Shown here one piece after another: positions 24,238-35,611 of a DNA stretch of 64,000 nucleotides (the first letter of the stretch is position 1; each line of letters opens with the position of its first letter). Both the position numbers and the translations under genes were made by a program. This DNA is from Quercus robur (lineage: Eukaryota > Streptophyta > Magnoliopsida > Fagales > Fagaceae), in the NCBI RefSeq assembly GCF_932294415.1, contig NC_065544.1, positions 38,333,293 through 38,397,292 of the forward strand, in the 5' to 3' direction. The notes under the pieces are model-generated. The model searched no databases. It saw only the letters and a program-made list of their open reading frames with translations, and had not been told where the DNA came from.

Positions 24238-24756
24238 GGCTATGATGACATCACAAAGGAAATTCCTGATATTGATGCCAAGAAGATAGTTATTAATTTC
24301 CTGTTATTTAAATATTGATGATGAAATAGTTACTGATTACATTTTACTTGACAAGAATTAGAAGTGAAGTTACTAACAAGGTGGTTTGTTTCAGCCTCAA
24401 GATTGGGATGATGAGGAAGGTGCTGTGTGGACACTCCCACCTCCGTGCAGAAAATTAAAAACCCCAACTACCAGGGGAAGTGGAAGGCACCATTAATTGA
24501 TTGGTTTTTATTTTTTATTTTTTTGAGAAAGGCACCATTGATTGATATATAAATCTACAAATCGCATAACGTAATACCAATAATTTTAAGTTTTTTGATG
24601 TGCTGTGACACCCTATTAGTTTGTTGCTGTTAATGGTACTCTGTAATGCTTAGTAGTTTTTTTTTTTTTTTGGACTAAATACTTATTAGTTTTGTTATTA
24701 AGCAGATTTCAAGGATGATCCAGACCTATACGTCTTCCCCAAATTGAAGTAGTTTG
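24238..24756 (+). pseudogene. Captured calreticulin gene fragments inside the Pack-MULE
   Basis: Three exon-like pieces read on the + strand. About 24238-24285 gives GYDDITKEIPDIDAKK. 24395-24503, preceded by an acceptor-like TTTCAG, gives PQDWDDEEG, then after an internal loss and frame change KIKNPNYQGKWKAPLID. About 24705-24750 gives DFKDDPDLYVFPKLK followed by a stop. In order these match the P-domain and the start of the C-terminal part of plant calreticulin, an ER calcium-binding lectin chaperone (family recalled, not searched). Intron-like DNA separates them, so genomic DNA was captured rather than a processed transcript. 24520-24555 partly repeats the 'aaaggcaccattgattgat' exon end. 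Not functional. Confidence 0.85.
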
Positions 24757-25012
24757 GTTGAAGAAACGGTGTTGATTGAAGAAGCCAACTCTTGGACTTT
24801 TTTTTTAAGTTGTTTAAGGGCTGATTTGGCCAAAAAGAAAAAAGAAAAGAAAGACATGTCAACAATTCTATGTGTTATTTAACAGCAAAAACTAACTGAG
24901 GGTGAGAATTGCTAACGGAACCAAACTTTAAGGTGTAAAATCAAATTTCTGAAACGTTGGGCATAAAATCTAAACAACCTCAAATTTTAGGGGTGTATTT
25001 TGCAATTTACCC

Positions 25013-25928
25013 AATATTATAAGTTGCATTGCATGGGATTACACAAATTTTAACTAAATTTGACTTAAAAAGTCAATTTTTTTCCATTTATAGTGTAGTC
25101 CATTATTTTATTTTACTTTTAGTAGCGTTGTTTTCTTAATTTTTTTCACTACTTTTTTTAAATATTAGTTATTTACCAAAAAAAATCACCCAATCACCAA
25201 TCAAACCTACAAATCTAATACTCAAACTGTTGTGACCCAACCACCTAGTGGCGGAGTCAGGAATTTTTCTTAGGGGGTTAAGCTAAGTATGAAAAAAAGT
25301 ATCATAACTAAAAAAAAAAGTTTTGTTTCAAAAATTAACATTAACTCTAAAGTTTTGGCTTATATTTTTGGGTGCTATACCAAAATAATTTATAATTAAT
25401 TTTTTATAATTTGGTAATTTGATAGTTGGGGATAGAGGATTTGAGCTTTAGATTGTATTGAAAACACTAACAAATATTTATTGATCTATAAGACTTTTGC
25501 CAATTTATAATTGATTCTGAAGTGTTTTTTAGTAATCTCTTTATGTGTAGTCAGACAAAACCAAACAACTAAGGTGTAAATTCGTATCTATAAAATAATT
25601 ATATTGCTACTTGTTCAAATATGATTATATAGTTACAAATACTCAAACCATTTTCTCAAATAAAACCAAACAACTAAGGAGTAAATTCGTATCTATAAAA
25701 TAATTATACTGCTACTTGTTCTAATATGATTATATCATTACAAATATTGAAACCATTTTATCAAATAAACCATAACAAGCCAGCCACCATTATGGAATTT
25801 AAAAAATAAAATTCAAATTGTAAATTATAAATTATAAATGATGGTAGCTGTTAACCACTCTGTACATATAATAAACATAATAAAATATATCAATATATTA
25901 CAAATATCAATAAAGCAGCTAAACATAA
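25013..25928 (+). other. Copy A DNA downstream of UGT A2, non-coding
   Basis: Collinear with 48747-49460. It contains 'gtggcggagtcaggaattttt' (about 25250), a phrase common in degenerate plant transposon relics, and a local duplication of about 120 bp ('aaccaaacaactaagg(t/a)gtaaattcgtatctat', 25560 and 25670) that copy B lacks. No gene seen. Confidence 0.55.
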
Positions 25929-25937
25929 AATCTTAAA

Positions 25938-27712
25938 GGCATAAATGCACTTTTGGTCCCTACATTTTGAGGTCATTTCTATTTTAGTCTCTACATTTCT
26001 ATTTTACCATTTTCAGTTCCTAAAACAAAAAACGTGCTCTATTTTGATCCTTACCATCACTCATTTAACGGAAAAATCCTACGTGGTAAACGAAGTGCAC
26101 TGTTTGCACGGTAAATACTGACGTGTCTATTAAAATAATATTAAAAAATGCTACCTTAACATCCATGTCAGCATCCACATCAGCATCTAACTTAAACAAT
26201 TAAGTTTATCAATTTAAAAATTATAAAAAAAATAATGAAAAACAAAAAAAAATGGTGGAATTTAGATCTGTTTTGTTTGTACTTAGTTTCTTTTTCTTAT
26301 TTATTTTCTTCTTCTTCCCCAGATCTTTCTCCGCCTCCCATTCTTTCTTTTTGTTCTTTCTCCCTCTATCTTGGTGCTTAGCCATCTTGAACTCTTTAAG
26401 CAAGTTCCTCCACTTGTCGGTGCACATAGTGGGTGATCGATTTCTCTCATCTCTGATGAAATCTGCTCCCACAAGTGCTTGTTCAACTTCGGTTTAGACC
26501 CATGTCTTGGCTCTCGTCTTGGACCCATGTCTCAGCTTGCTTTTGGGAGCATTAACTTTGACTTCGACTTCATGGTTGTCGTCGCCGCTTCTGAGGAGCG
26601 TGGCGAGGTGGCAAGATGTTGGTGCTGGTGCCATCATGTGGGTTTCTAGTTAGATCTGAAACCCCTCTCCCTCCCAACTTTCTCTTCTCACTCTATTTTT
26701 ATCTGGGTTGAGTCTGTTGTATTTCTTTTGGATTTTTGATAAATTTGAAAAGGGATAATATGGGTTTGTGAAAGAAATTTTTTAGATCTGGGTGGCAATG
26801 GTCAGCTAGGCTCACAGGTGGTGGGTAGATTTGGATTTTTTGGCCATTGGTGGGGTTTGAAGGTGGTGGATCGGTGGAGGATTTTCTTGGTCTATTGTTG
26901 TGTTTAGTTGAGTTTTGATGTTTGGTGTTTGGTTGGCTAGGTCCGGTAGAGATGTTTAAGTGTTTTGGTTGAGATGTGTTTTGGTATTTTTGTGATTGTT
27001 GGGTTTTGGTCTCATTTAAAGATTGCTGTGTGTTTTCCATGTTTGGTTGCTAAGAAAATGCAAGAAGAGAAACAAAAAAATATTTATTTTTATTAATTTT
27101 TGGGCAACGAGTTATTTGAGGAAGAACATGAACCATTCTGGGAAAGTGAGGAAGAACATGAACAATTCCGAGGAAGTGAGGAAGAACATGAACAGTTATG
27201 GGAAGAACACAAAGAACATAACAAAGGCATGATCTTCCAACAAAATAATGAAAAGAATGGGAGGTGGAGAAATTGAGGAATATCTGGGGAAGAATAAGAA
27301 AATAAAGAAGAGATCTGGGTTACACACGGCCATTTTTTTGTTATGTACTTTTTGATTTTGATTGTTTGGTTGCCGAGAAAACAATGGGAGAAACTTTTAG
27401 ATCTGGGTTGGTGCTCTTGTTCAGGAAACTTTAGATCTTAATTCATGTGAATTTTGGTTTTATTTTTTTTATTTAGTTAAAATTAATAAATTAATTTTTT
27501 AAATTTATATGTTGATATGTCATGGGTGATGAGGATTTTTAATAATATTTAAGTCCTCCATTAGCCACCTTAGATATTTCCGTCTGTTGACTGACAGAAA
27601 GGACCAAAATAACACTCGTTAATTGATTTAGGGACTAAAAGTGGTGAAATTAAAATGTAGGGACCAAAATGAAAAAAAGTCAAAATATAAGGACTAAAAG
27701 TGCATTTATGTC
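25938..27712. mobile_element. Mutator-like element with perfect 9-bp target duplication
   Basis: Ends GGCATAAATGCACTTTTGG (left) and its near-complement ...AAAAGTGCATTTATGTC (right); inverted similarity runs about 150-180 bp. AATCTTAAA flanks it perfectly (25929-25937, 27713-27721). The matching place in copy B (about 49462-49472) is unoccupied. The 1.4-kb interior has no transposase. On the + strand it shows a pyrimidine-rich stretch (26280-26380) followed by G-rich and 'agatctgggt' repeats, looking like leader or intron sequence of some host gene; the source is not recognised. Confidence 0.88.
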
Positions 27713-27721
27713 AATCTTAAA

Positions 27722-28710
27722 CTAACCACAGAAACTCAAAATGGCCAAAACAGACCAACAAAGAGGGATACTACCACTAGGCACACTCGTCGAGTCTAGC
27801 TATCGCCACAATTAAGGTCACAAAACAGCAACTTGTGGAGGCAAAGTGTTGAAACTTTGCAAAGTGGAGACAATGGCAACAAAGTAAGGGATTTTTTTTT
27901 TTTTTTTTTCAAGTAACTGCAGATATGTATTAGAATTTTTTTTTCCCTTTTCCTTGTTGATTTGGTTTTTTTTTTTTTTTTTTTTAATGGAGCTTTTTAA
28001 GGAGTTAGATTTGGGAATTTTTTATATGCAGATAGGCCAAAACTTTTATTTCATTGGGTTGTTTCAAATGATTTTTTTTTTTTTTTTTTTTTTTTTGTGT
28101 GTTGGATATTTTCTAATCTCAAAATCCTAGGGGGCAGTATTTTAATTTTCATAAAATTTATCATTTTTTCCCATTTTATTAATATTATAAATAGAAATTT
28201 CGAAAATTTAGGGGGCGATAGCCCCCTCGGCCCCTCCCTGGCTCCTCCAGTGCAACCACCAATGATGCCCAAATATGTATAACAATGAACAACAACTCCA
28301 TAACACAAAATGAAACACCAGAGTCCACAACTTTCCTAATACTCACCAAAAAATTTGCAATAATTGTCGTTTGGTCAAGTGTCACCCCTCAATGCCTCCA
28401 CCAATGGCAATAAACCAAGTTGTCTACTTCATCATTTCCACTAAATATGACTTTTAGATTTGAAAGTGAGAAGATGTGGAAGGAAAAGAAGCAGGGAGAG
28501 AAGACAAAGGTGGGGGAAAAAAATGAGAGAAATAGAAAGAGGGGATGAATGGAGAGGAAGAAAAGAAAAAGAAAGGTGAAATGGAGTAAGGAGATTTTTA
28601 GTCATAAATTTAAAAAACAAATTAAATACAAAAAAAAAAAAAAAAAAACTATTGTTTCTTATAATGTCGTGGAGAGAGAGAGAGAGAGAGATTCTCACAT
28701 CTATGTTTTA
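27722..28710 (+). other. End of copy A and junction DNA, non-coding
   Basis: Homology to copy B stops near 27870. Beyond that are poly-T tracts (27892-27910, 27968-27985, 28072-28096), a GC-rich phrase 'gggggcgatagccccctcggcccc' typical of degenerate plant repeats, and a short (GA)n run at 28673-28690. No gene seen. Confidence 0.5.
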
Positions 28711-29570
28711 TTTTTGGCGTGTTTTAATTGTTTTTTTATGGGTAGACGCAAAGATGGGCTATGGCTAAAGTTAAAATTAGTGGGCAAAGTGTTATTATTT
28801 TTAAGGAAAGTGCTAAACTCATGAACTATTTTACAAATTACTGATGTAGTGAGTGGTTATTGGTAAGTAAAAATGTGATGTTAGTAGTGGGCCCATATAA
28901 AAATAAGTAAGAATTTGACACATCAATAATTTGTAAAAATGTTGCAAAATAGTTTATGCCTGTAGCATTACTCTTTTTCAAAACCATGAGTGTGCAGAAC
29001 GCTAGAATGCAACCACCAAAACCACTAGTTGATATTGTTTAATTAATATTTTTATTATGAAGCACATACATATAAACAGGTATGAGTATGAAACAGTGAT
29101 ATAACAATTTTTGAAAAATTAGGATGCGACATAGCATGACACAACGGTGATACATATATTAATTAATTATTAAACATTTTTATTTATGTGTTTTATATAT
29201 TTTTAAGCATTTATTTTTCATAAATTGTTAAACATATAACAATTTAAGAACAATAATGGATAATAAAGTGACTCTATGGCTATTATGTGATGTTTATAAT
29301 ACAATTAATTAAAAAAAGCTCTAACCCACCAAAACTAACATGACCATCATTTATTTATAATCAAATCTTATAAATTTTTAACATTAAAAAAATATTAAAA
29401 ATAAAAGTTAGTAAAATAATTCCTGAAAAAAATTAATATTTTTTGGTTGGACACATGCAAAAGTGTCCAAAGTGTGTTCTTGTTCAATACGTGTCTGACA
29501 TGGACAATGGACACATGACCCATTTTGAAGTGTTCGAGAGTCAAATCATTTTCTAAATCAAGTGTGGGAC
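28711..29570 (+). repeat. Direct repeat 1 flanking the decayed Copia fragment
   Basis: Matches 33161-34070 along its full length, starting near 'ttgg(c/a)gtgtttta' and ending 'aagtgtgggac', with many substitutions and small indels. Because 33161-34070 is the upstream flank of copy B, this may be the truncated start of another duplication unit (inference). Confidence 0.8.
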
Positions 29571-32500
29571 ATTCTCTATCAAGGCACTCATGTATACTTT
29601 ATTAATGTGAAATACAATAATACTTATTCAATATTTCTAACATGGTATTAGAACCACTGCTGTAACATTTTCTTGTGTCTTGCAGTCTTGTCTTTGTTGG
29701 TATTATCCACTACCTCAACTTCTTTGGTTAGTAAGCCTTCTGCATCGTCTCCCGATTGCTCCACTACTGTCAGAAGTCCTTAAGGTTGAATCTCCACTAC
29801 CATAAGCACTCTCTTCGTCGTCAAAGACCACTGCCTTCTTAGGTCTGTCCATTGTGATCTTCGATTACGACACTAGACATAACAACCTATAGATCTTAAA
29901 CATATCTACTCAACGCGGCCAGAATCATCCCCATTTGACCATTTAGGCGATGCCATGCGCTGGTTAAAGTTTTAGCGAAACTATTCCACGCGCCTCATAC
30001 GCCATTAGTGTTGTCCCGATCTTGTTGTTGCCGCTACCATCGGAATTGTCTTTCTCTGATCTACATCATTGGAAAATAATCGACCTTATCGAATACTGCA
30101 CGCATCGTCATGTGTCGCCCGAAGCTTCTGCTTCTTCTATCTATGTGCCATACGCGGTACAAGCGTTAAGCTTTTGCCTGCTGATGTCATTTGTGAGTCA
30201 TACCTGCAACGTCAGCCCTAGTTGACGCCATCAAGCTTACATCATCTGCTAATGTCATCAAAGCTTGCATCATCCGTTGAAAACATCCTCCGCTAATAGT
30301 TGACCGCCGCTAGTTGACCATTAACTTTGACTAAGTTTGACTTTTTTGCAGTCCAAGTGCTCCATATCCAGTTTTTCGCGTAGATTTCATTTTTGAAATT
30401 CATTTTTGCAAATTCTGCTTCTAAATGAAGAAAAAGGACATGTCTTCTTCTTATTGCAATAATCGTTGCCGACAATCCAACAAATGATTTTGCAATTTTT
30501 GCAAATGTGTTGGCCATAGTATTAAGACTTGCTATCATCATAACAAATCAACTGTTTCTATTTCTATTGCTACTGTTGCTAGCATTGAGAGTATCCAACC
30601 AATGGCTAACATTTGCACAAAGTCCAAGTCTTCTGAATCTACTATCACCATTTCCATAGTCGACCTGCCAAATATCATTGCTAATACCATTCATATGGTT
30701 AGTAATGCATCTATTTCTTCTTCTCTCTCAGCTTTATCTGGTATGTCTCCTTCCTCTTGGCTTATGGATTTTGCTTGTTGCAATCACATGACACCTCACG
30801 CTTCCTTATTTTCTTAACTTGAACCTGCACTATACCTTCTTTATATTTGTACAGCAAATGGTTCTACAATGTTTGGTCATAATATAGGTTCTATCTCGAC
30901 CTCCAACCTTTCAGTTCCTAGGGTCTTTAATGCTCCTAACCTCTCTTACAATTTATTTTCTATGGGACAATTAGTTGAGTTGGGCTATCGCATTACCTTT
31001 GATTATCCTTGGTGTACTATATAGGATCAAAGGATGGAATAGGAGCTCGGGACCGGTCCTAGAGTAGGGCGTACGTTTCCCGTGGACACCCTTTGTCTTC
31101 CATCTGTTGCTCCTGTTTCTGTTATTGCAGTTTCTTTTATTCCTTCCCTTGCACTTTGGCATGCTTAACTTGGCCACACATCTTTCTCTCGGGTACAACA
31201 CTTGACTTCTAGAAGTTTGTTAGGTTTAGTGTCCAAAGAAAATTTTGATTGTGTTTCATGCCAGTTAGGAAAATAACTAACTTTGCCTTTCAATACTAGT
31301 GAATCAATGTTTATTGATATCTTTGACTTAATTCATTCTGAAGTCTGGGGGCCTTCCTCTGTCTTTAGTATTGGTGGATCTTAATATTTTGTTGTCTTTG
31401 TTGATGATTATTCTCGCTATAGCTGGATTTTTCATATGAAACGTTGTTCTGAATTGTCACAAATATATTGTAACTTTGCAAAAATGGTTGAAACTCAATT
31501 TTCCAAATGCATCAAAAATTTTCAATCAGATAATGTTCTTGAATACACTCAATATGCTTTCTAACCTATTTTGCATTCCTAAGGCACTATTCATCAACTA
31601 ACTTATTCAGGTACCTCTCAGCAAAATGGTAGAGTCGAAAGAAAATTTCGTCATATTCTTGACACTATTCGTACTCTCCTTATCTCTACCAAAGTTCCTA
31701 CTCATTTTTGGAGCAAAACCGCTCTTCATGCTATTCATGCTATTAAATCCCAGTCTTGTCGTCCAAAATCAAACTCCATATGAGCACTTTTTTGGGTCAC
31801 CTCCAGACTATCACCACCTTCGCTCCTTCGGTTCTACCTGTTTCGTTCTTCTTCAGTCACATAAGCATAACAAACTTGAGCCTTGATCTTGGCTTTGTTG
31901 TTTTCTTGGCTATGGCAAAACTCAAAAGAGGTATAGGTGTTATGATCGTGTCTCTCATCGTCTTCATATCACTCGCAATGTTATCTTTTGGGAACATCAC
32001 TCATTTGTCAAGCTCTCTCACTTCCATACCTCCCTATCTACCTCCTCTGTCTTAGATCATTTTTTAGATGAACCACATATTCCCTCTATAGTTGCTCATG
32101 ACCCTTCTATAGACTTCTCTATCTAACCACCCGATATTCTTGATGCCTCTCCTAGATCAAACTTTAATGAATAGGTGGAAGATGAACAAGTCGAAGATGA
32201 GCTACCCAACTTTGAGCCTGGGTCCCTTGCTCTTGCTCTACTTGAAGATCTTTCACAAGACATTCCACCTTGTCACTCAACTCGGGTAAAATCTATTCCT
32301 GCACATTTACTTGACTATCATTGTTACACTGCCCTTGCTACATTGCAGGACCCTCACACCTATTGTGAGGCCACCACTGACCCTTTATGGCAAATTGTAA
32401 TGAAAGAGGAATTTGATGTATTATCCAAAAACCAACTTGAGATTTGGTGACTCTCCCCTTTGGGAAATCTGTAGTTGGTTGTAAATGGATCTACAAGATC

Positions 32501-33160
32501 AAAACTCACTCTGATTGGTCCATTGAGCACTAAGACTCGTCTTGTTGCAAAAGGTTTTACATAGGAGTATGAGATTGATTATGAAGAGGCCTTTGCTTCG
32601 ATTTCTCAAATCTCATTTGTCCATGCCCTTTTAGCTGTTGTCGTTGCCAGTAAATGAGATCTTTTTCAGATGGATATCAAAAATACCTTCCTTAATTGGA
32701 ATTTAAGTGAAGAAGTTTATATGCAACCTCCTCCTGGGCTCTTTGTTGAACTGAGCAGGGCTTGTCATATTCAACGTGCACTTTATGGCCTTGAACAAGC
32801 ACCATGAACTTGGTTTGCCAAGTTGAGCTCTACCATCTCTCGCTTGCTTACACTGCTAGTCCTTATGATTCTACCTTATTTCTTTGTTAAACTGACAAAG
32901 GCACTATTTAGCTTCTCCTGTGTGTGGATGATATCATCATAATTGGTGATGATCTCAGTGGCATTCAAGAACTCAAGGATTTTCTCAGTCGACAATTTGA
33001 GATGAAAGATCTTAGACATCTCAGCTACTTCTTGGGTCTTGAAATCACTCATTCCATTAATGGACTTCATATTACTCAAGCCAAGTATGCTTCTAAACTT
33101 TTGTCTCAAGCTGGACTCACTAATAGCAAGACCGTTGACACTCCAGTTGAACTTAATGCT
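29571..33160 (+). pseudogene. Decayed Ty1/Copia fragment on + strand
   Basis: 29643-29655 TGGTATTAGAACC resembles the initiator-Met tRNA primer site of Copia elements and follows an LTR-like end ...CTAACA, leaving only about 70 bp of LTR. Downstream, broken frames show a protease region (LMDFACCNHMT near 30765), integrase pieces (FVDDYSRYSWIF near 31400; SGTSQQNGRVERK near 31620), and reverse transcriptase (GCKWIYKIK near 32480; the catalytic box as CVDDIIIIGDD near 32920). The fragment stops abruptly after TPVELNA (about 33160), before RNase H. Many stops and shifts mean it is older than the - strand Copia element. Confidence 0.88.
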
Positions 33161-34070
33161 TATTTGGAGTGTTTTATTGTGTTTTTTTAAGGGTAGACAC
33201 AAAGATGCATAATAGCTAAAGTTAAAATTAGTGGGCAAAGTGATATATTTTTTTAAAGGAAAGTGTTGAAGTCATATTATATTTTACAAATTACTGATGT
33301 GGTGGGTGGTTATTGATAAGTAAAAATATGATGGTAGTAGGGGGCCCATATGAAAACTAGTAAGAATTTGTCGAATCAACAATTGTAAAAATGTTGCAAA
33401 ATAGTTTGTGCCTGTAATATTACTCTTTTTGTAAACCATGACTATGTAGAATGCTAGAATGCAACCACCAAAACCACAGGTCGATATTGTTTAATTAATA
33501 TTTGTATTAGGAGGCACAGACATATAAACAGGTATGGGTATGACACGGTGATATAACAATTTATTTTTGAAAAGTTATGATGTGACACAGCACGACATGA
33601 TGGTGATACATATATTAATTAATTATTAAACAATTTTTTATTTATATGTTTTTATATATTCTTAAGAACTTATTTTTCATATATTGTTAAACATATATTA
33701 ATTTAAGAACAGTAATAGATAATAAAGTGACTCTATGATTATTAAGTGATGTTTATAATACAATTTATTAAAAAAAAAAAAAAATCTAACCCATCAAATA
33801 CTAACATGACCATCATTTGTTTGTCAAAAAAAAAAACATGACCACCATTTATTTTTTAATCAAATCTTATAAATTTTAACATTAAATAAAGGATTAAAGT
33901 TAAAAGTTATTAAAATAATTCCTAAAAAAATTAATATTTTTTGGTTGGAGACGCATGTTGCAGTGTCCAAAGCGTGTTCCTGTTCAATACGTGTCTGACA
34001 TGGACAGTGGACACATGACCCATTCTGAAGTGTTCGAGAGGCAAATCATTTTCTAAACCAAGTGTGGGAC
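33161..34070 (+). repeat. Direct repeat 2, upstream flank of copy B
   Basis: Partner of 28711-29570, with extra poly-A and local expansions (33770-33850). Non-coding. Confidence 0.8.
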
Positions 34071-34394
34071 TTAAAGGACTTGCTAACAAGTGGGACAAAA
34101 TATTGAGGTTGATGCACAAGAGTTGGGACTTTAGCTATAAATTTGTTGAAATGATGAGGTTGATGCTAATGCTTACTAGCCTTATGAAGTGATATAAATA
34201 TATATATATATATATATCATCTATTATAGTAAGGTAATTTAATTTAATTTTATGTAAATAAGAGTATTCAGATTTTTTCAAGTATCTAATTATTCATTTG
34301 AGCATGTGTAGTCCCCCATCCTACATACACTAGGTTATGAGAGATTTTTTTTTTTTTTAATTTTAATTCAAAGACTATAAAAAAGTTGTTATGA

Positions 34395-34439
<45 letters not shown>

Positions 34440-34486
34440 TTTTAAAGTCAAAGACTATAAAAAAAGTTATAGGTTTGAGTATGACA
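34071..34486 (+). other. Non-coding DNA at the start of copy B
   Basis: Homology to copy A begins at 34176 (CTAGCCTTATGAAGTGAT), exactly where the LTR element ends in copy A. Contains (TA)n at about 34198-34218 and two poly-T runs (34349-34360, 34401-34441). No gene seen. Confidence 0.55.
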
Positions 34487-35084
34487 CATAATTCTCAGAA
34501 TCGGACCAGACCGGGAGGTCGGACCGTGAAAATCAGGAATCGGGATGAAAACCGGTTTTTTAAGCATAAAGAACCGGGCATATGTGGCAATTCCGTGAAC
34601 CCCTAAAACCGGGGTTGGACCGCATGAACCGGTGGCAAGAACTATGCGGTCTAACCCCTTAGCAATTTATTTATTTATTTTTATAAAAACAACTTAACAC
34701 AATTTTATTCTACTTAATTAAATTATCCATCTCTTACAAGGAATAAAAAAAATTATAATTAAAATCCTTCAAAGATATTCAATTTTACTTCAAAAATTAA
34801 TCATAAATTTTAATGTTTTCATGGTTATTATTTTATTTTATTAACTTTCTTATTTAATTATTAAATATATACTTGAAAATCATTAAATTTCCCTCACATA
34901 TATAGATATATTAGTCAATTTTTCTAGTTTTATAAATTTAATATCTATATTTAGGCTTTAATTAATTATTAAATTAATTATGATGTCATCACGGTTCGAC
35001 CTCGGTTAGATCTTGGTTCGACTTCAAAAACTTTGAACTTCTCCCTTTTACGGTTCAATGAACGGTTCGAGTCTGAAAACCTTG
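34487..35084 (+). mobile_element. Non-autonomous hAT-type element 1
   Basis: 598 bp, ends CATAATTCTCAGAATCGGACC and ...GTCTGAAAACCTTG, imperfect inverted repeats matching the elements at 49622-50230 and 62597-63320. GTATGACA flanks both sides (34479-34486, 35085-35092); 8-bp duplications are the hAT hallmark. Copy A has the unoccupied site near 9630. GC-rich outer arms, AT-rich centre, no ORF. Confidence 0.85.
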
Positions 35085-35611
35085 GTATGACAGTATGAGT
35101 GACACCTTAGTTGCCTCCGATGCGTGGTTAAAGCAACATGCACGTAGATCACTAGTCATCACAAGATCAAAGCTGTTGACATAGATTTCAAATATTGGTT
35201 TGTTAATTATGATCTTCTTCGTTCACTAACTAGAAGCTCCTCTGGTAGCTCGCCTATTGAAAATTATATATGCAGCAGTGGTCTATATTTTTTATAAAAT
35301 AATATTAAAGATATTATAAATTTTATTACATAATTTTTACAAATATTAATCACAAAATAATAATTTTAACATTTTTATTTATTATGTTATTGACATGCAT
35401 TAATTTTAAGAAATTCGGAAATAATATTTGTAATATATTAATTTTTTTTTTCAGTCCATTTGACGTATTTGGGTACAACTACGTACCTTCTTAATCAGTC
35501 CATGAGAATCATGTGATTTTTTTTTTTTTTTTTTTTTTTTGATAAATGATCATGTGATGTTTATTCACTACCATTATTATTAGGAATAAAAAAGTTTATG
35601 CGGATATAAAA
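35085..35611 (+). other. Copy B upstream DNA between hAT element and LINE
   Basis: Collinear with about 9632-10091 of copy A, with a poly-T run (35518-35540) and a short repeat of 'atcatgtgat' around it. Non-coding. Confidence 0.55.

Larger units (their letters stand above)
18642..25012. mobile_element. Mutator-like element (Pack-MULE) carrying calreticulin gene pieces
   Basis: Long terminal inverted repeats: the left end GGGTAAATTGTAAAG...TAAAG pairs with a right end ...CTTTA...GCAATTTACCC, and similarity extends about 220 bp (left to about 18860; right from about 24790). 9-bp target duplications are AATGTTATA (18633-18641) and AATATTATA (25013-25021), one mismatch. Copy B has the unoccupied site with one AATATTATA (about 48747-48755). 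Without the nested Copia element the unit is about 1.36 kb. It encodes no transposase and carries pieces of a host gene at 24238-24756, the definition of a Pack-MULE. A G-run (18820-18838) sits in the left arm. Confidence 0.88.
9451..27870 (+). repeat. Segmental duplication copy A (UGT A1-A2 module)
   Basis: It aligns collinearly with 34176-49621: upstream DNA, intact UGT, 3' flank, old repeat block, broken UGT, downstream DNA, and the block ending near 'caacttgtggagg'. Gene-to-gene offsets are 30662 bp (A1/B1) and 30104 bp (A2/B2). The differences are explained by insertions private to each copy. Copy A private insertions are the LTR element ending at 9450, the block 15911-16363, the Mutator-like elements 18642-25012 and 25938-27712, and the nested Copia element. 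Confidence 0.9.

Noticed and set aside
24238-24756. Functional calreticulin or calnexin gene
   Set aside because: Only P-domain pieces remain, with frame changes and a stop, bounded by transposon inverted ends. Calnexin was considered but the KIKNPNYQGKW and DDPDLYVFPKLK pieces fit calreticulin better.
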